Assembly (NCBI RefSeq): GCF_026340655.1
Contig: NZ_JAPEOZ010000001.1
Location: 868,001 to 932,000 of the forward strand
Direction: 5' to 3'
DNA: 64,000 nt
Source: Streptomyces sp. NBC_01275
GTDB taxonomy: Bacteria > Actinomycetota > Actinomycetes > Streptomycetales > Streptomycetaceae
The translations under genes were made by a program, and so were the position numbers. Position 1 is the stretch's first letter. Each line of letters begins with the position of its first letter. The notes below the pieces were generated by a model. The model saw nothing but the letters and a program-made list of their open reading frames with translations. It was not told the origin of the DNA and did no database searches. This document shows positions 17,927 through 26,081 of the stretch, piece after piece.

Positions 17927-18086
17927 CCCACCACGGCGCCACGACGACATCGGCCGCGCTCCGCTGCCACCTCCGTGACTCACCTCCGGCTCACGGCATC
18001 GTGCGCTTCGTCATCACTCCAGGCGTCTTGTGCCGACGCGCTGTCCGGTTGCCGCTCGGCGTTGTCCACCACCTTTCGCGGCACGT

Positions 18087-18123
18087 GACAAGGGTCGGGG
18101 TCGGGACGACTCCGACCCTTGTC
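18087..18123. terminator. Bidirectional terminator hairpin
   Basis: Perfect 12-bp arms, GACAAGGGTCGG (18087-18098) and CCGACCCTTGTC (18112-18123), enclose a 13-nt loop. It lies between the convergent hydrolase operon (stop 17926) and the CoA-transferase genes (stop 18225). The rest of 17927-18224 shows no gene. Confidence 0.8.
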
Positions 18124-18224
18124 GACGCTGTTCAGCGGCCGGGAGAGCGGGGCCGGTCGGCCGGCCAGGTGGTCGCCTTCCGCCGGAACCCGGCACAGTC
18201 CGGGCGGTGCGGCAAGGAAGCGGT

Positions 18225-18887
18225 CTACGGCAGTTGAATGCCGAGTCGTCCTGCGATTTCGTGGGTGCTGACGCCGTAGGTCTCCCGGATCCGTACGCCG
18301 TCGGGGCCGACGTCGAAGACGCCGTGGTCGGTGTAGACGCGGCTGACGCAGCCGACGCCGGTGAGCGGGTAGGTGCACTGCGGCACGAGCTTGGGCTCAC
18401 CGGAGCGGGTGAAGAGCGTCATCATCACGTAGACGTCCCTGGCGCCGATGGCGAGGTCCATGGCGCCGCCGACGGCTGGGATGTCGTCGGGCTTGCCGGT
18501 GGTCCAGTTGGCGAGGTCGCCGTCGAAGGCGACCTGGTAGGCCCCCAGGACGCAGACGTCGAGGTGCCCGCCGCGCATCATGGCGAAGGAGTCGGCGTGG
18601 TGGAAGTACGCCGCCCCGGGCAGCTCGGTCACCGGGACCTTGCCGGCGTTGGTCAGGTCGGGGTCGACCGCATCGCCCTCGGCCTTCGGGCCCATGTTGA
18701 GCATGCCGTTCTCGGTATGCAGCACCACCCCGGAGCCGGCCGGCAGATGGTCGGCGATCTTGGTGGGCCGGCCGATACCGAGGTTGACGAAGGAACCGGC
18801 CGGGATGTCACGTGCGATGACGGCGGCCAGTTCATCCATCGAGAGCCGGTGGTCGGCGCGCACCTGATCGCTTCGCGTGCTGGTCAT
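18225..18887 (-). CDS. pcaJ: 3-oxoadipate/3-oxoacid CoA-transferase subunit B
   Basis: A 220-residue beta subunit. The catalytic glutamate lies in VLHTENGMLNMGP, and the family segments GGHLDVCVLGAYQV, PAVGGAMDLAIGA and CTYPLTGVGCVSRVYTD are intact. With subunit A it moves CoA from succinyl-CoA to 3-oxoadipate in the cytosol. Its start overlaps the subunit A stop as ATGA. Maleylacetate reductase in the same island makes 3-oxoadipate, which supports this substrate over acetoacetate. A truncated homologue lies at 43681-44006. Confidence 0.92.
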   Translation of the reverse strand: MTSTRSDQVRADHRLSMDELAAVIARDIPAGSFVNLGIGRPTKIADHLPAGSGVVLHTENGMLNMGPKAEGDAVDPDLTNAGKVPVTELPGAAYFHHADSFAMMRGGHLDVCVLGAYQVAFDGDLANWTTGKPDDIPAVGGAMDLAIGARDVYVMMTLFTRSGEPKLVPQCTYPLTGVGCVSRVYTDHGVFDVGPDGVRIRETYGVSTHEIAGRLGIQLP

Positions 18888-19579
18888 CGTGCCCCCTGCA
18901 CGGTGTAGTGACGGGCCTCGACCTGGACGACCCTGTCGACGTAGATGGACGGGGTGACGACGGCCTCGGGGTCGAGCTTTCCGGGCTCGACGACTTCGTC
19001 GACCTGGACGATGGTCGTCGTCGCGGCCGTGGCCATGACCGGTCCGAAGTTGCGGGCGGTCTTTCGGTACAAGAGGTTGCCCAGCGCGTCCGCGATGTGC
19101 GCACCGATCAGCGCGTAGTCGCCTTTGATGGGGTACTCCAGCAGGTACTTCCGGCCGTCGATCTCCCGCTCCTCCTTCCCCTCGGCCAGCGGAGTGCCGA
19201 CCGCGGTCGGGCAGTAGAAGGCGCCGATACCGGCACCGGCCGCGCGCATCCGCTCGGCGAGGTTGCCCTGCGGCACCACCTCGAGTTCGATCTTCCCGGC
19301 GCGGTAGAGGCCGTCGAAGACCCAGGAGTCGGCCTGGCGCGGGAAGGAGCACAGCACCTTGCGCACCCGGCCCGCGGCCAGCAGCGCGGCCAGCCCGACC
19401 TCACCGTTGCCGGCGTTGTTGGACACGATCGTGAGGTCCTTCGCGCCCTGCCGGATGAGCGCGTCGATCAGGTCGAACGGCATCCCGGCCAGACCGAAGC
19501 CGCCGACGAGGATCGTGGACTCGTCTTCGATCCCGGCGACCGCGGCGTCGGTGCTTTCGAGGATTTCCGCCCGGCTCAT
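18884..19579 (-). CDS. pcaI: 3-oxoadipate/3-oxoacid CoA-transferase subunit A
   Basis: A 231-residue alpha subunit with the CoA-transferase glycine loop ILVGGFGLAGMPFDLI near residue 25 and the GNGEVGLAALLAAGRV and NFGPVMATAA segments. It works with the subunit B encoded next. Its start overlaps the thiolase stop as ATGA, so thiolase, A and B form one translational unit. The set is the CoA end of the 3-oxoadipate pathway. Confidence 0.92.
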   Translation of the reverse strand: MSRAEILESTDAAVAGIEDESTILVGGFGLAGMPFDLIDALIRQGAKDLTIVSNNAGNGEVGLAALLAAGRVRKVLCSFPRQADSWVFDGLYRAGKIELEVVPQGNLAERMRAAGAGIGAFYCPTAVGTPLAEGKEEREIDGRKYLLEYPIKGDYALIGAHIADALGNLLYRKTARNFGPVMATAATTTIVQVDEVVEPGKLDPEAVVTPSIYVDRVVQVEARHYTVQGAR

Positions 19580-20781
19580 CGGTCCGACCCCATGACATCG
19601 CAGTTCTCGAGCACGACGGCCAGGCCCTGACCGACCCCGATGCAGATCGCGGCGACGCCGTAGCGCTGCCTCGTCTCGCGCAGCACCTTGGCCAGCGTGG
19701 CGAGAACGCGGCCGCCCGAGGCGCCCAATGGGTGACCGATCGCGATGGCGCCGCCCTTCTGGTTGACGATGCCCGGGTCGACCTTCCACGCGTCGACGCA
19801 CGCCAGCGACTGCACGGCGAAGGCCTCGTTGAGCTCGACCGCGCCCACCTGGTCCCAGCCGATCCCGGCCCGCGCCAGCGCACGGTTCGCGGCCTCGACG
19901 GGGGCGTAGCCGAAGGCCTGCGGCTCCAGCGCCATCACACCGCGGCCCGCGATACGGGCGATCGGGTCGGCCCCGATCACAGCCGCGGCCTTCTCGCTGC
20001 CCAACAGCACCGCGGAGGCACCGTCGTTGAGCGGGCTGGCGTTGCCCGCCGTGATGGTGCCGCCCTGCTCCGCCGTACGGAAGACCGGCCGCAGCCCGGC
20101 CAGGACCTCCGGCGTGGATCCGGCCCGGATGCCCTCGTCGCGCGCCAGGTCGACGCCTGCGACCGGCGCCACCAGGTCATCGTAAAAGCCCGATTCCCAT
20201 GCCCGGTAGGCGAGTTGGTGGGAGCGGGCGGCGAACTCGTCCTGCCGCTCACGGGAGATCCCGAAGCGCTCCCGGAGCTGCTCGTTGGCCTCGCCGAGGC
20301 TCACCGTCCACTCCTTCGGCATCCGCGGGTTGACCAGCCGCCAGCCGAGCGTGGTCGAGACAGCGGTGACATCGCCGGCCGGGAACGGCATCGCCGACTT
20401 CGGCAGCACCCACGGTGCACGCGTCATCGACTCCACGCCGCCGGTCAGCACCACCTCGGCATCACCGGACTCGATCGTGCGACTGGCCGTCATCGCCGCG
20501 TCGAGGCTCGACCCGCACAGCCGGTTGACCGTGGTGCCGGGCACGCTCACCGGGAGACCGGCGAGCAGCGCCGCCATGCGGCCGACGTTGCGGTTCTCCT
20601 CGCCGGCGCCGTTGGCGTTGCCCCACACCACGTCGTCGATCGCGGCGGGGTCCAGGCCCGGCACCCGGGCGAGCGTCGAGGTGATCGCGGCGGCGGCGAG
20701 GTCGTCGGGGCGCACCCCGGCCAGTGCGCCGTTGAAGCGGCCGAACGGCGTGCGTGACGCGGCGTAGATGAAAGCGCTCAT
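19576..20781 (-). CDS. pcaF: 3-oxoadipyl-CoA/acetyl-CoA C-acyltransferase (thiolase)
   Basis: A 401-residue thiolase. The nucleophile is Cys89 in TVNRLCGSSLDA, and the acid/base residues lie in GHPLGASGGR and CIGVGQGLAVVLE. The N-terminus FIYAASRTPFGRFNGALAGV is normal. The segment MTRAPWVLPKS is typical of PcaF-like 3-oxoadipyl-CoA thiolases. It cleaves 3-oxoadipyl-CoA to succinyl-CoA and acetyl-CoA. It heads the minus-strand thiolase-CoA-transferase operon and is divergent from a LysR gene 71 bp away. Confidence 0.92.
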   Translation of the reverse strand: MSAFIYAASRTPFGRFNGALAGVRPDDLAAAAITSTLARVPGLDPAAIDDVVWGNANGAGEENRNVGRMAALLAGLPVSVPGTTVNRLCGSSLDAAMTASRTIESGDAEVVLTGGVESMTRAPWVLPKSAMPFPAGDVTAVSTTLGWRLVNPRMPKEWTVSLGEANEQLRERFGISRERQDEFAARSHQLAYRAWESGFYDDLVAPVAGVDLARDEGIRAGSTPEVLAGLRPVFRTAEQGGTITAGNASPLNDGASAVLLGSEKAAAVIGADPIARIAGRGVMALEPQAFGYAPVEAANRALARAGIGWDQVGAVELNEAFAVQSLACVDAWKVDPGIVNQKGGAIAIGHPLGASGGRVLATLAKVLRETRQRYGVAAICIGVGQGLAVVLENCDVMGSDR

Positions 20782-20806
20782 GGCAACGAAGCTAATCCCG
20801 GGCCAC

Positions 20807-20844
20807 GATATTCTGAAGTACGCATATCCGAGCCGATTGATATG
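20807..20844. promoter_or_regulatory. LysR-type operator cluster between thiolase and LysR genes
   Basis: GATAT (20807-20811) pairs with ATATC (20824-20828) across 12 bp, and CATATC (20823-20828) pairs with GATATG (20839-20844) across 10 bp. The central ATATC is shared, giving three half-sites in the 71-bp divergent gap. This is the expected layout for a LysR recognition and activation site. Confidence 0.65.
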
Positions 20845-20852
20845 GACGACAT

Positions 20853-21734
20853 ATGGATCTGCGTCACCTGCGGTACTTCGTGGCGGTGGCCGAGGAGCGC
20901 CACTTCGGTCGCGCCGCCGAGCGGCTCCACATGGCCCAGCCGCCGCTCTCCCAGCAGATCCGCCAGCTCGAGACCGAGCTCGGCCTCGAGCTGCTCCACC
21001 GCACCACACGCCGGGTCGACCTCACCGAGGCCGGCCGGGCCTACCTCGAGCGGGCGCGCGCGATCCTCGCCGACGTCGACGAGGCCGCCCACCACGCACG
21101 GCTCGTCGCCGCCGGCTCGGTGGGCCACCTCGCGATCGGATGCGTGGGCTCGGCCACGTACAGCCTCCTGCCCGCACTCTCGCGGCGGCTCACGGAGGAG
21201 CTGCCCGGCGTCGACTTCTCCTTCCGCGGTGAGATGCTCGCCCCCGACCAGGTCGAGGCACTGCGCACCGGCGCGATCGATGTCGCCCTGCTGCGTCCTC
21301 CGGCGGCCGACCTCTCACTCACCGTGCGCACCCTGCGCCGGGACCGGCTCGTCGTCGCCGTACCGGTCGACCACCCACTGGCCCACCGTAAACGGCTGCG
21401 GGCAGCGGACCTGGCCGGTGCCGACCTGATCGTGCACTCCGCCGACCGCCGGTCGGTGATGTACGACGTGGTGCTGGGCCTTCTGCGCGACGCCGGTGTC
21501 GAGCCGCGCATCCGCCACGAGGTCGGCGAGACCTCGACGCTGGTCACGCTCGTGGCCGGCGGCCTCGGCGTCGCGGTCGTGCCCGAGCCGGTGACTGCGC
21601 TGGCGCTCGACGGCGTCACCTACCTGCCGTTGGCCGGCGCCGACGCCCGCGTGGAGCTGGCCGTCGCCCACCGCGCGGACCGCTCCGAGCCGCACCTGGC
21701 GCGCACCGTGGGGATCATCCAGGCGATGTTCTGA
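20853..21734 (+). CDS. LysR-family regulator (PcaQ/CatM-like)
   Basis: A 293-residue regulator. The N-terminal winged helix covers about residues 1-60 (RHLRYFVAVAEERHFGRAAE, MAQPPLSQQIRQLE). A periplasmic-binding-type effector domain follows (about 90-290), ending ARTVGIIQAMF. It is divergent from the 3-oxoadipate pathway genes and probably activates them on binding a pathway intermediate such as 3-oxoadipate or a muconate. Confidence 0.92.
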   Translation: MDLRHLRYFVAVAEERHFGRAAERLHMAQPPLSQQIRQLETELGLELLHRTTRRVDLTEAGRAYLERARAILADVDEAAHHARLVAAGSVGHLAIGCVGSATYSLLPALSRRLTEELPGVDFSFRGEMLAPDQVEALRTGAIDVALLRPPAADLSLTVRTLRRDRLVVAVPVDHPLAHRKRLRAADLAGADLIVHSADRRSVMYDVVLGLLRDAGVEPRIRHEVGETSTLVTLVAGGLGVAVVPEPVTALALDGVTYLPLAGADARVELAVAHRADRSEPHLARTVGIIQAMF

Positions 21735-21750
21735 GGCGTCCACCGACGCC
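21735..21750 (+). terminator. Short hairpin after LysR
   Basis: GGCGTC-cacc-GACGCC begins at the base after the LysR stop codon. It is short but GC-only and ideally placed. Confidence 0.45.
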
Positions 21751-21877
21751 GGACAAGGCCCCCCGCTCGGCGCGACAACCCTGCCTGGCAACGTCGGGTG
21801 ACTCAGTGGGCCCGGTGGGCGCCGGCCTGCGGAGCTGCCACCCCCATGGCCGTCCCTCCCCCTGGGCTCGGCCTTCA

Positions 21878-21995
21878 CGGAAACTCATCCTCACCAGGAA
21901 GTCGCCGTGGCCGGTACGCGCCGCGGTCTCGTCGGGCAGCGTGAAGAGTCTGGCCCGGATCGACGCCTGTGGGATCAGCCTGCCGCTGAAGGAGC
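21878..21995 (-). pseudogene. Metallo-beta-lactamase-fold hydrolase 3' fragment
   Basis: The minus strand reads ASIRARLFTLPDETAARTGH then GDF, which matches the conserved LPDxTxVxxGHG segment of MBL-fold hydrolases. No start, HxHxDH motif or proper C-terminus is present, and the frame is not open on either side. The rest of 21751-22135 has no recognisable gene. Confidence 0.4.
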
Positions 21996-22135
21996 GGCCG
22001 GGTCGAGCTGCACGAGCACCGTCTTCGATCGGATCCCGGTCACTTCCGGCCGTTCAGTGTGATCATTCGATTCGGACTGCACCTGGTTGCCGGAATCCGC
22101 GGCAGGCTCTGCTGCCGGTCCCGGCAGCGGCAGGT

Positions 22136-23167
22136 TCAGGAGGCCGGGCCGCAGTTCAGTACGGCGGGGTTGATCGTTCCGCGCTGCACCTTCGCGTCGT
22201 GGGGCTCGGCGAAACCGGCGTTGGTGATGTAGAGCCGGTTTCCGCGTACCGCGACGGAGGTGGGTGAAGCGAGGCCGTCCGAGGCGGTCAGGACGGTCTC
22301 GGTGGCCCCGTCGGGGTGGACGACCGCGACCTGGTTGAGGCCGTTCTGCGCGGCGAACACCACGTCAGTGCGGTCGTTGAGAAAGTTGAAGTCGTCGACG
22401 CTGGTGAGGCCGCTGGCCACGGTGCGGATCCGGCCCGGGGCTCCGGTGGCGGTGACGGGGATCCGCAGCAGGGTGCCCTTGGCGAGGTTGGAGACCCAGA
22501 CGGCGTCTCTGTGGAAGCGGAGACCGTTCGCACCGAGGGGTAGGAGTCCGGACGGGTCGGCCGCGAGGGCGGGGCCGGTCAGCCAGGCGGTCGCCTTTCC
22601 GCCGGAGGCCGGGACGGCCCAGACGGCGCCCTTGTTGCTGTCGGCCACGTACAGGGTGCGCCCGGCGCGGTCGAGGGCCAGGCCGTTGGGGAGTCCGTCG
22701 GTGGGCAGAGCGGCGATGCGGCGAGGGGCGCCGCCCGGGGGCAGCTTCCATACGCCGGCCCGGGAGGCGTCATCAGAGACCACGTTGTAATAGGTGGTGC
22801 CGTCGCGGTCGCGCGCGATGCCGCTGAATGCGTCGCCCTGCTGCCCGGCCGCGATCACCGTGCTGCGCCCGGACGGGTCGATCCGCAACAGTGCCGGGCG
22901 CTCGCCCGCCGCAGTGTGCCCGCCCAGAGTGGAGACGGTCAGCGAGTTGTCCGGGTTGACAGTGATGTTCTCCGGGGAGTCGCCGGCGGTGAAGTCCAAT
23001 GCGGCGAGAGTTCTCACGTCGGCGACGACCGGCTTGGAGGACTCTTGTTGTGTCGCTGCGGATGCGTACGGCGCCGAGGCGAGGAGGGCCGCCGCGGCGA
23101 TCAACGCCGCACGTCCGGACCGCTTCTTCAGGAGGGTTGCCGTGGGGACCGCTACGGAGATGTCCAT
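22136..23167 (-). CDS. Secreted SMP-30/NHL-like beta-propeller protein
   Basis: A 343-residue protein with an N-terminal signal peptide (basic RSGR, hydrophobic AALIAAAALLASAPYASA, cleavage near AAT). The mature part has repeated propeller blades with DSPENITVNPD, LPNGLALDRAGRTLYVADS, GLRFHRDAVWVSN and TSVAVRGNRLYITNAG. Similar secreted proteins are annotated as SMP-30/gluconolactonase/LRE-like; enzymatic activity is not evident from motifs. It lies 97 bp after the DUF6069 gene, past a hairpin, so it may have its own promoter. Confidence 0.85.
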   Translation of the reverse strand: MDISVAVPTATLLKKRSGRAALIAAAALLASAPYASAATQQESSKPVVADVRTLAALDFTAGDSPENITVNPDNSLTVSTLGGHTAAGERPALLRIDPSGRSTVIAAGQQGDAFSGIARDRDGTTYYNVVSDDASRAGVWKLPPGGAPRRIAALPTDGLPNGLALDRAGRTLYVADSNKGAVWAVPASGGKATAWLTGPALAADPSGLLPLGANGLRFHRDAVWVSNLAKGTLLRIPVTATGAPGRIRTVASGLTSVDDFNFLNDRTDVVFAAQNGLNQVAVVHPDGATETVLTASDGLASPTSVAVRGNRLYITNAGFAEPHDAKVQRGTINPAVLNCGPAS

Positions 23168-23232
23168 GTGGGCTTCGCACTCTTCTCGAGAGGGCGCAGA
23201 TCTGCCTGCGCGGGAAGTGGGACATGAGGGGG

Positions 23233-23252
23233 GCCGGGGCAGTCGCCCCGGC
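23233..23252. terminator. Hairpin between DUF6069 gene and beta-propeller gene
   Basis: GCCGGGGC-agtc-GCCCCGGC is a perfect 8-bp stem located just after the DUF6069 stop (minus strand). Confidence 0.6.
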
Positions 23253-23263
23253 GTGTTGCGTGG

Positions 23264-23704
23264 TCAGTCCTGAGTGGCGGGGAGGGGCAGGAGTCGCCGG
23301 TAAGCAGGGACGGCGATGGCGGCGACGACGACGTGCATGACCATCAAGGCGATGACGGCACCCCAGCTGGTGCCGGGCCGGCTGTCGGAGATTCCGACCA
23401 TGATGTCCGGGATCAGGCTGACGATCAGAATGGCGGGCACGAGGGTGCGCAGCAGCCGGGCCGGGTGTGCCGAGCGTGCGCGGATGATCGCCCAGGCGGC
23501 AGCGGCGGCCAGAACGCCGAAAACGGTGAGGGGGGCGTAGGCGGAGAGTTGGAGGGGCTGGAAGTCGTCCGAGGCTCCGGCGGCGTGGGCTGTCGCAGCG
23601 ACGATGGCGTTGACGGCGACGGCGACGGCGGCGGTGCCGATCAGACCGCCGGTGACGACGAGGCCGCCGGGACGGGCCGGGCGGGTGGCGAGCTGGTGGC
23701 TCAT
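23264..23704 (-). CDS. DUF6069 family four-helix membrane protein
   Basis: A 146-residue integral membrane protein with four hydrophobic helices (GGLIGTAAVAVAVNAIVA; YAPLTVFGVLAAAAAWAII; TLVPAILIVSLIPDIMVGI; VIALMVMHVVVAAIAVPAY). The PDIMVGI and MHVVVA positions match DUF6069. Function is unknown. It is 49 bp after the NmrA gene on the same strand and probably in one operon with it, under the MarR control region. Confidence 0.85.
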   Translation of the reverse strand: MSHQLATRPARPGGLVVTGGLIGTAAVAVAVNAIVAATAHAAGASDDFQPLQLSAYAPLTVFGVLAAAAAWAIIRARSAHPARLLRTLVPAILIVSLIPDIMVGISDSRPGTSWGAVIALMVMHVVVAAIAVPAYRRLLPLPATQD

Positions 23705-23753
23705 GGCGATTCTCCGGATCGGGTGGGGAGGAGACGGGGGAAACGGTGTCGGG

Positions 23754-24362
23754 TCAGCCGGCGATGACGACAGAGCGACGGCTGGTGGTCGTGTCGGTGA
23801 GCGCGGTGAGCATCCAGGCGGCGACGTCGGCGCGGCTGATGGTGTCCCCCATGCGCAAGGTGGCCGACCCGGGCAGCGGCTTGGCGACACCTGTGGCGGG
23901 GCCGTTGGTGAGGCGGACGGCGTGGACGAGGGTGTAGTCGAGGTCGCTGGCGCGCAGCGCGTCCTCGGCGGCCGCCTTGTCCTTGACCATGGCGCCCATG
24001 GCCGTGCTGGACATGAGCCTGGCGGGCGCGCTCAGGCGCTCGCGCAGCACGGCGAAGGAGGAAAGCTCCACGAACCGGGTGACGCCGGTGGTGGTGGCAC
24101 CGGATATGACGGCATGCGTGGCGTCGGTGATGACGGTTCCGCCGGTGGCGCCGAGCGTGCTGATCACCGCACCGACGCCCGACATGGCCTGCGTGACGTC
24201 ACCGGCGTCGGTGGCCTGCCCGGCAACCATGTCGAGGCCGGGCCGGGCATCCAGCTTCTGGGGTGAGCGAACGAGCGCGCGCACAGTGTGGCCCGCGGCC
24301 AGGGCCTGGTCGACGACGAGGCGCCCGGTGGCACCGGTGGCACCGAGTACAAGCAGCTTCAC
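23754..24362 (-). CDS. NAD(P)H-binding NmrA-like oxidoreductase
   Basis: A 202-residue atypical SDR. The dinucleotide loop is LLVLGATGATGRLVVDQAL. ELSSFAVLRE and the DYTLVHAVRLTNG segment fit the YwnB/BVR-B-like NAD(P)-binding group. The GTG at 24362 has GAGGAG seven bases upstream; this decides the start. It is divergent from a MarR gene with a repeated-motif control region between them, so it is probably repressed by that MarR. Confidence 0.88.
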   Translation of the reverse strand: MKLLVLGATGATGRLVVDQALAAGHTVRALVRSPQKLDARPGLDMVAGQATDAGDVTQAMSGVGAVISTLGATGGTVITDATHAVISGATTTGVTRFVELSSFAVLRERLSAPARLMSSTAMGAMVKDKAAAEDALRASDLDYTLVHAVRLTNGPATGVAKPLPGSATLRMGDTISRADVAAWMLTALTDTTTSRRSVVIAG

Positions 24363-24405
24363 GGGAGGACTCCTCAAGGCTTCGATGCTGCACGGAACCC
24401 CCGGG

Positions 24406-24485
24406 CAGTGACTTCAAGCGTTAACTCAAAACTAGCGCCAGTGACTTCAAGCTTCAAGTGAAAACGAGGTGGATTCACTTCAAGC
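24406..24485. promoter_or_regulatory. Three 33-bp-spaced ACTTCAAGC boxes (MarR control region)
   Basis: CAGTGACTTCAAGC occurs exactly at 24406-24419 and 24439-24452, and GATTCACTTCAAGC at 24472-24485. The three copies are 33 bp apart, three helical turns, so they lie on one face of the DNA. A CTTCA-agca-TGAAG palindrome overlaps the last copy (24478-24491). The array fills the divergent gap between the NmrA and MarR genes. Confidence 0.75.
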
Positions 24486-24510
24486 ATGAAGCGTCGGTAC
24501 ATTGGAGGGC

Positions 24511-25005
24511 ATGACGAACACCCCCGCTGACGAGGTGCCCCGCTGGCTTGACGAGGAGGAGCGCCGCGCCTGGCTCGGTTTGATGGGCGTGATGCGGCGC
24601 CTGGAACACGCGCTCGACACGCAACTGCGCGACGAGGGGCTGACACACTTCGAGTACGGGGTGATGGCGGCGCTGTCGGAGTCACCGCAGCGGGAACTGC
24701 GCATGAGCGCCCTCGCCGCGTACGCCGAGGGCTCGCTCTCCCGTCTTTCCCAGGTCGTGGCTCGTCTCGAGCGCAAGGGGTACGCCCATCGCCGCCCCGA
24801 TCCGGCCGACGGCCGCTACACCCTGGCCGCCCTGACCGACGAGGGATACGAGAAGATCGTCAACGCCGCTCCTGGCCACGTCGCAGAGGTGCGCCGCCTG
24901 GTGTTCGACCCGTTGACCAAGGCGCAGGTCAAACAGCTCTCCCACATCGGCCGACGCATCCTGCACGCCATCGACCCCGACCACAGCGACGGCGACCGCG
25001 GCTGA
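24511..25005 (+). CDS. MarR-family transcriptional regulator
   Basis: A 164-residue winged-helix dimer. Visible parts are LEHALDTQLRDEGLTHFEYG, the recognition region SALAAYAEGSLSRLSQVVAR, and the beta-wing KGYAHRRPDPADGRYTLAALT. The ATG at 24511 follows GGAGGG closely; a TTG at 24502 is a weaker option. It is divergent from the NmrA-DUF6069 operon and probably represses it through the three upstream boxes. Confidence 0.92.
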   Translation: MTNTPADEVPRWLDEEERRAWLGLMGVMRRLEHALDTQLRDEGLTHFEYGVMAALSESPQRELRMSALAAYAEGSLSRLSQVVARLERKGYAHRRPDPADGRYTLAALTDEGYEKIVNAAPGHVAEVRRLVFDPLTKAQVKQLSHIGRRILHAIDPDHSDGDRG

Positions 25006-25041
25006 GCCCCTCACACCGGCCGGGCGCCCACCCGTGGGCTC

Positions 25042-25073
25042 AGGCGCGCCGTCTCCCCGACGCCGGCGCGCCT
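25042..25073 (+). terminator. Terminator hairpin after MarR
   Basis: AGGCGCGCC (25042-25050) and GGCGCGCCT (25065-25073) pair perfectly across 14 nt, 36 bp past the MarR stop. A second stem, AGCCGGC/GCCGGCT, follows at 25095-25115. The rest of 25116-25563 shows no recognisable gene. Confidence 0.7.
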
Positions 25074-25563
25074 CTCGGGGCAAACACACAGACAAGCCGG
25101 CTCGCACGGCCGGCTGCTGCCGCTTCTCGCTACCGCCGCTTCTCGCGAATATCGAACACTTCCTGGCAACGGCGCCGCCCAACGAGATGAACAGCCGCGG
25201 AAGGCGCGAGGCCACGGGGCCGGCGTCGCATCAGAGTCCAGATAGACGATCCACAACCGGCTCTGACCAAGAGCGACGGAGAGCCGACCTCTCATGCGAC
25301 AAGCGCGGGGCGTGATCGCCACCGCGTCCGGCCTGGGCATGAAGTCCGACACACACGCTTCGGCCGCGAACTCCAGCTCACCCTTCCGCGCGAGCGGCGC
25401 CGTCATCGCATCGACCCGGGTCGACGGTCCTGGGAGCGCCGGGCACGCCACGCGAGGTCACACGGACCGGTGCCCAGAGATCAGCCATACCCAGGGGCCG
25501 CGACGACGGCAGAGACGCTCAGCCCAGCCGCCGCACCGACCAGGGGCATGTCCAGGCAACGAC

Positions 25564-25986
25564 CTACGCGACGATCTTCGCGACGGAATCGCGAGCCTGC
25601 TGCGCGATGCGGTCGTCAGTGACGTCGTCAGCCCCGCCCACGCCGATCGCGCCGATGACCTCCCCGTCGGCCGTCACGATCGGCACGCCGCCGGCGACCG
25701 GCAGAAGGTTGGCATCGACCAGGTGGGGAGGTGCCACCTGCATCTGCGGGGACGCGGCGAATGTCGCGAACTTGGCCGTGGGGACACCACTCACTGCCGA
25801 GGTGTAGGCCTTGCGTCGCGCGGTCTCCACGCCGAGGAGGCCAACGCCGTCGTCGCTGAGAAGGATCTTCGTGACGCCACTTCGGTTGACCACGACAGCA
25901 CACACCTTGTGCCCGTCGGCCCTTCCTGCTTCGAGAGCGGCAAGTGCGGCGCCGTGCGCGATCTCGTAGCTGAGCGGCTCTCGCAT
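25564..25986 (-). CDS. HbpS/GlcG-family protein (DUF336), copy 2
   Basis: A 140-residue paralogue of the protein at 14992-15414, with the same start (MREPLSYEIAHGAALAALE) and the same core (VVVNRSGVTKILLSDDG, ARRKAYTSAVSGVPTAKFA, GGVPIVTADGEVIGAIGVGG). It lies 95 bp after a TetR gene on the same strand and near the second Rieske module. Function in catabolism is unproven; heme binding or degradation, or a cofactor/sensor role, is known or proposed for relatives. Confidence 0.88.
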   Translation of the reverse strand: MREPLSYEIAHGAALAALEAGRADGHKVCAVVVNRSGVTKILLSDDGVGLLGVETARRKAYTSAVSGVPTAKFATFAASPQMQVAPPHLVDANLLPVAGGVPIVTADGEVIGAIGVGGADDVTDDRIAQQARDSVAKIVA

Positions 25987-26042
25987 GGAGCGGGTCCTTT
26001 CCTCGACGACCGAGCGCCCAGTATGTCGCCGCCCGACGCTAA

Positions 26043-26068
26043 TGTGAAGCGATCCTCGCATTCGCATC
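26043..26068. promoter_or_regulatory. Candidate operator before HbpS copy 2
   Basis: ATGTGAA near 26043 and TTCGCAT near 26062 form an imperfect 7-bp inverted repeat in the 95-bp gap between the TetR and HbpS genes. Read on the minus strand it contains ATGCGAATGCGA, matching ATGCGAATGTGA at 26881-26892 in front of the Rieske B operon. Confidence 0.45.
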
Positions 26069-26081
26069 ACAGGCCCGGAGC

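Noticed and set aside
25116-25563. Frames on both strands between MarR and HbpS copy 2
   Set aside because: No family resemblance could be found and codon composition is irregular; left as intergenic.
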